From NCBI GenBank assembly GCA_005793785.1, contig SXPW01000045.1, positions 1 to 15,311 of the forward strand: a DNA stretch of 15,311 nucleotides. Direction: 5' to 3'. Every line of letters starts with the position of its first letter. The first letter of the stretch is position 1. Under the pieces are notes generated by a model. That model was given only the letters and a program-made list of their open reading frames with translations, searched no databases and had not been told where the DNA came from. Below, piece after piece: positions 13,889-15,311 of the stretch. Source of the DNA: Actinomycetota bacterium (GTDB lineage Bacteria > Actinomycetota > Acidimicrobiia > Acidimicrobiales > Ilumatobacteraceae). A program made the translations under genes and the position numbers.

Positions 13889-15311
13889 CTAGACGCGCAA
13901 CTCTGTCGGCAGCTCCCGTGAGTGCACCACGACGAGTCGCTGCGTCGATCGCGTGAGTGCCACGTACAAACCTCGCGGGCCGGAGTCCGACGACTCGTAC
14001 ACGTCGGTCGGTTCGACGACCACACAACCGTCCATCTCCAGACCTTTCACCAGACTCACCGGCACGAGCGTGAGCGTCGCTTCGAGACCCGACGCCCCGG
14101 CGCGCCCGAACGGCACGCCGTTGTCGACGAGCGCGGCCGACATCTCATCGAGCAAGTCGTCGGGGCACACGACGCCCACCCGGCCATCAGAAAGGAGAGT
14201 GACGAGATCGGACGCCTCCTTGGCAACGGAGCGGGCGAGTTCCTCGCGATTGCACCGCACGACTCGCGGCTCTGCATCACCCTCACGCACTGCGGTTGGC
14301 GGAGTCTGTCGGGGAGCAGCGGTGGGGAGCAGCCTGCCAGCGAATTCCATGATCTGCCGCGGAATGCGATAGCCGACCGACAACGTGGCGACGCTTGCGT
14401 CCCGGTTCTTGGGCAGCAATGCCAGGACATCGCTCCAGTCCCCGGGGGCGAACGGCCCCGTTGCTTGGGCGATGTCGCCGACGACGGTCATCGCACCGTT
14501 CAACGATCGCCGACCCAACATGCGCAACTGCATCGGTGTGAGGTCCTGCACTTCGTCGACGACGATATGTCCGTACGTTTCGATGTCGTCCGATTCGTCC
14601 ACGACCCCGCCCTTGCGTGGCTTCGGACCGAGCAGGTGTCGGACCTCGTCGAGCAAAGCGACATCGGCATCGCTGAATGTTGCCGTCTCCAACGATTCCG
14701 CCCGCGGACGGTACAACGAATCGATTTCGTCGTCACGAAGGATTCCCTTACCCGCCACCTTGAGGAGCGCCTTGGAGCCGAACAGGTCCCGCAACAATTC
14801 CGCCGGACCCAACGACGGCCACACACGGAACACGAGGGCCCGGAACTCGGGAATCTCCCGCAATCGCGCTCGCGCACTGGCCAACGTGTATTCGGCGTCT
14901 CGCATGCTGGGCATGAGCATGGCGACGAGTTCTCCCTCGACCGCGCGACACAGTTCGTTGTGGCGACGCGAACGTCGTTGTGCTTCCTTCACCACTCGTG
15001 CGGTCTCGGTGGGGCCGAGTCGCAGGAAACCGCCACCGAACGGCAATTCGAACGGCTCCTTGAGGGCTCGCTGCCGCGCCCGAATGGCGCGCTGTAGCAC
15101 GTCGACCATGCGCAGGTCACCCTTTACCCGACGAGCCAACGGATTCTCGACGGCGCCGTACGCCACATCGTTCACGAGATCTGCCAACACCGCTTCACGC
15201 ACCCCCGACTCACCCAACGACGGCAGCACCCGTTCGATGTATCGCAGGAAGACGCGATTCGGTCCGACGACGAGCACGCCCTGGTCGGCCAACGGGAACC
15301 GGTAGGTGTAC
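13889..15311 (-). CDS. helR: HelD/HelR-type RNA polymerase-associated ATPase (UvrD-like), C-terminal part
   Basis: The gene is cut at its 5' end by the window; 474 codons are visible. The frame is open to the edge (first readable residues YTYRFPL), so the TTG at 15290-15292 is not the real start. 'GVLVVGPNRVFLRYIERVLP' (about 11-30) is a HelD signature that follows the Walker A region, which lies just outside. Visible superfamily 1 motifs are Walker B 'VVDEVQDLTP' (about 250-259), motif III 'MTVVGDIAQAT', 'SVGYRIPRQI' (the Tyr-Arg motif), 'VSLVKGLEMDGCVVV' and 'LYVALTRSTQRLVVV' near the C-terminus. HelD-family proteins strip stalled RNA polymerase from nucleic acid; the actinobacterial class (HelR) recycles RNA polymerase and can protect it from rifampicin. 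HelR rather than another UvrD-like protein is judged from these motifs and the lineage. The stop is 22 nt from the convergent lipoprotein stop. Confidence 0.88.
   Translation of the reverse strand, partial: YTYRFPLADQGVLVVGPNRVFLRYIERVLPSLGESGVREAVLADLVNDVAYGAVENPLARRVKGDLRMVDVLQRAIRARQRALKEPFELPFGGGFLRLGPTETARVVKEAQRRSRRHNELCRAVEGELVAMLMPSMRDAEYTLASARARLREIPEFRALVFRVWPSLGPAELLRDLFGSKALLKVAGKGILRDDEIDSLYRPRAESLETATFSDADVALLDEVRHLLGPKPRKGGVVDESDDIETYGHIVVDEVQDLTPMQLRMLGRRSLNGAMTVVGDIAQATGPFAPGDWSDVLALLPKNRDASVATLSVGYRIPRQIMEFAGRLLPTAAPRQTPPTAVREGDAEPRVVRCNREELARSVAKEASDLVTLLSDGRVGVVCPDDLLDEMSAALVDNGVPFGRAGASGLEATLTLVPVSLVKGLEMDGCVVVEPTDVYESSDSGPRGLYVALTRSTQRLVVVHSRELPTELRV

Noticed and set aside
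13886..13895. 10-bp palindrome CGTCTAGACG at the HelR stop codon
   Set aside because: It is short, has no loop and sits at a stop codon between convergent genes, so there is no basis for calling it an operator or attachment site.
1..15311. Mobile elements, CRISPR arrays, tRNA/rRNA genes or defence islands
   Set aside because: No transposase or integrase motifs, no regularly spaced repeats and no RNA genes were seen. Conserved housekeeping genes fill nearly all the window.

Overview
The window is a dense, GC-rich (about 60%) stretch of bacterial chromosome. It looks like a high-GC Gram-positive lineage, most likely Acidimicrobiia (Ilumatobacter-like) actinobacteria. This is inferred from three things: a HelR-type RNA polymerase ATPase, a full-length Lhr helicase and a DtxR/IdeR-type regulator all read as actinobacterial; GTG starts are frequent; and several starts have a TANNNT -10 box only 6-7 nt upstream, as in leaderless actinobacterial transcripts. 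No rRNA, tRNA, mobile element, integrase, CRISPR array or prophage gene is visible. No gap between genes exceeds about 50 nt.

Layout. (1) 1-386, minus: the N-terminal part of a YuiH-like molybdopterin oxidoreductase, cut by the window edge, divergent from (2) 428-907, plus: a SixA-like histidine phosphatase. (3) 925-7170, minus: a compact, largely overlapping eight-gene operon ccmA-ccmB-ccmC-ccmD-ccmE-ccmF-ccmG-ccmH(+TPR). This is a complete System I cytochrome c maturation pathway. It includes a 44-residue ccmD and a ccmH fused to a CcmI-like TPR domain. (4) 7171-7215: a 45-bp divergent control region with a perfect 7+7 bp inverted repeat. (5) 7216-8123, plus: a two-TM membrane protein overlapping (ATGA) a TetR-family regulator. 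(6) 8096-12670, minus: a long Lhr helicase whose 3' end overlaps the tetR 3' end. (7) 12717-13866, plus: a DtxR/IdeR-type metalloregulator followed after 7 nt by a small lipoprotein. (8) 13889-15311, minus: the C-terminal part of a HelD/HelR-type ATPase, cut by the right edge.

How the genes work together. The ccm operon is one assembly line. CcmA and CcmB form the ABC module. CcmC and CcmD load heme onto CcmE, which carries it through the conserved His (H131). CcmF, with its four heme-associated histidines in place, attaches heme to the apocytochrome. CcmG and CcmH keep the CXXCH thiols reduced, and the TPR tail of CcmH presumably holds the apocytochrome. The TetR regulator, the small membrane protein and the palindrome between them and ccmA form a plausible local control unit (inference). 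The DtxR-like regulator and its lipoprotein look like a small metal-responsive transcription unit.

No clearly new defence or mobile system was found. The points most worth a second look are the palindrome at the ccm promoter, the mixed MntR/IdeR-like metal site of the DtxR-family protein, the interlocked lhr/dtxR starts, and the unassigned lipoprotein.
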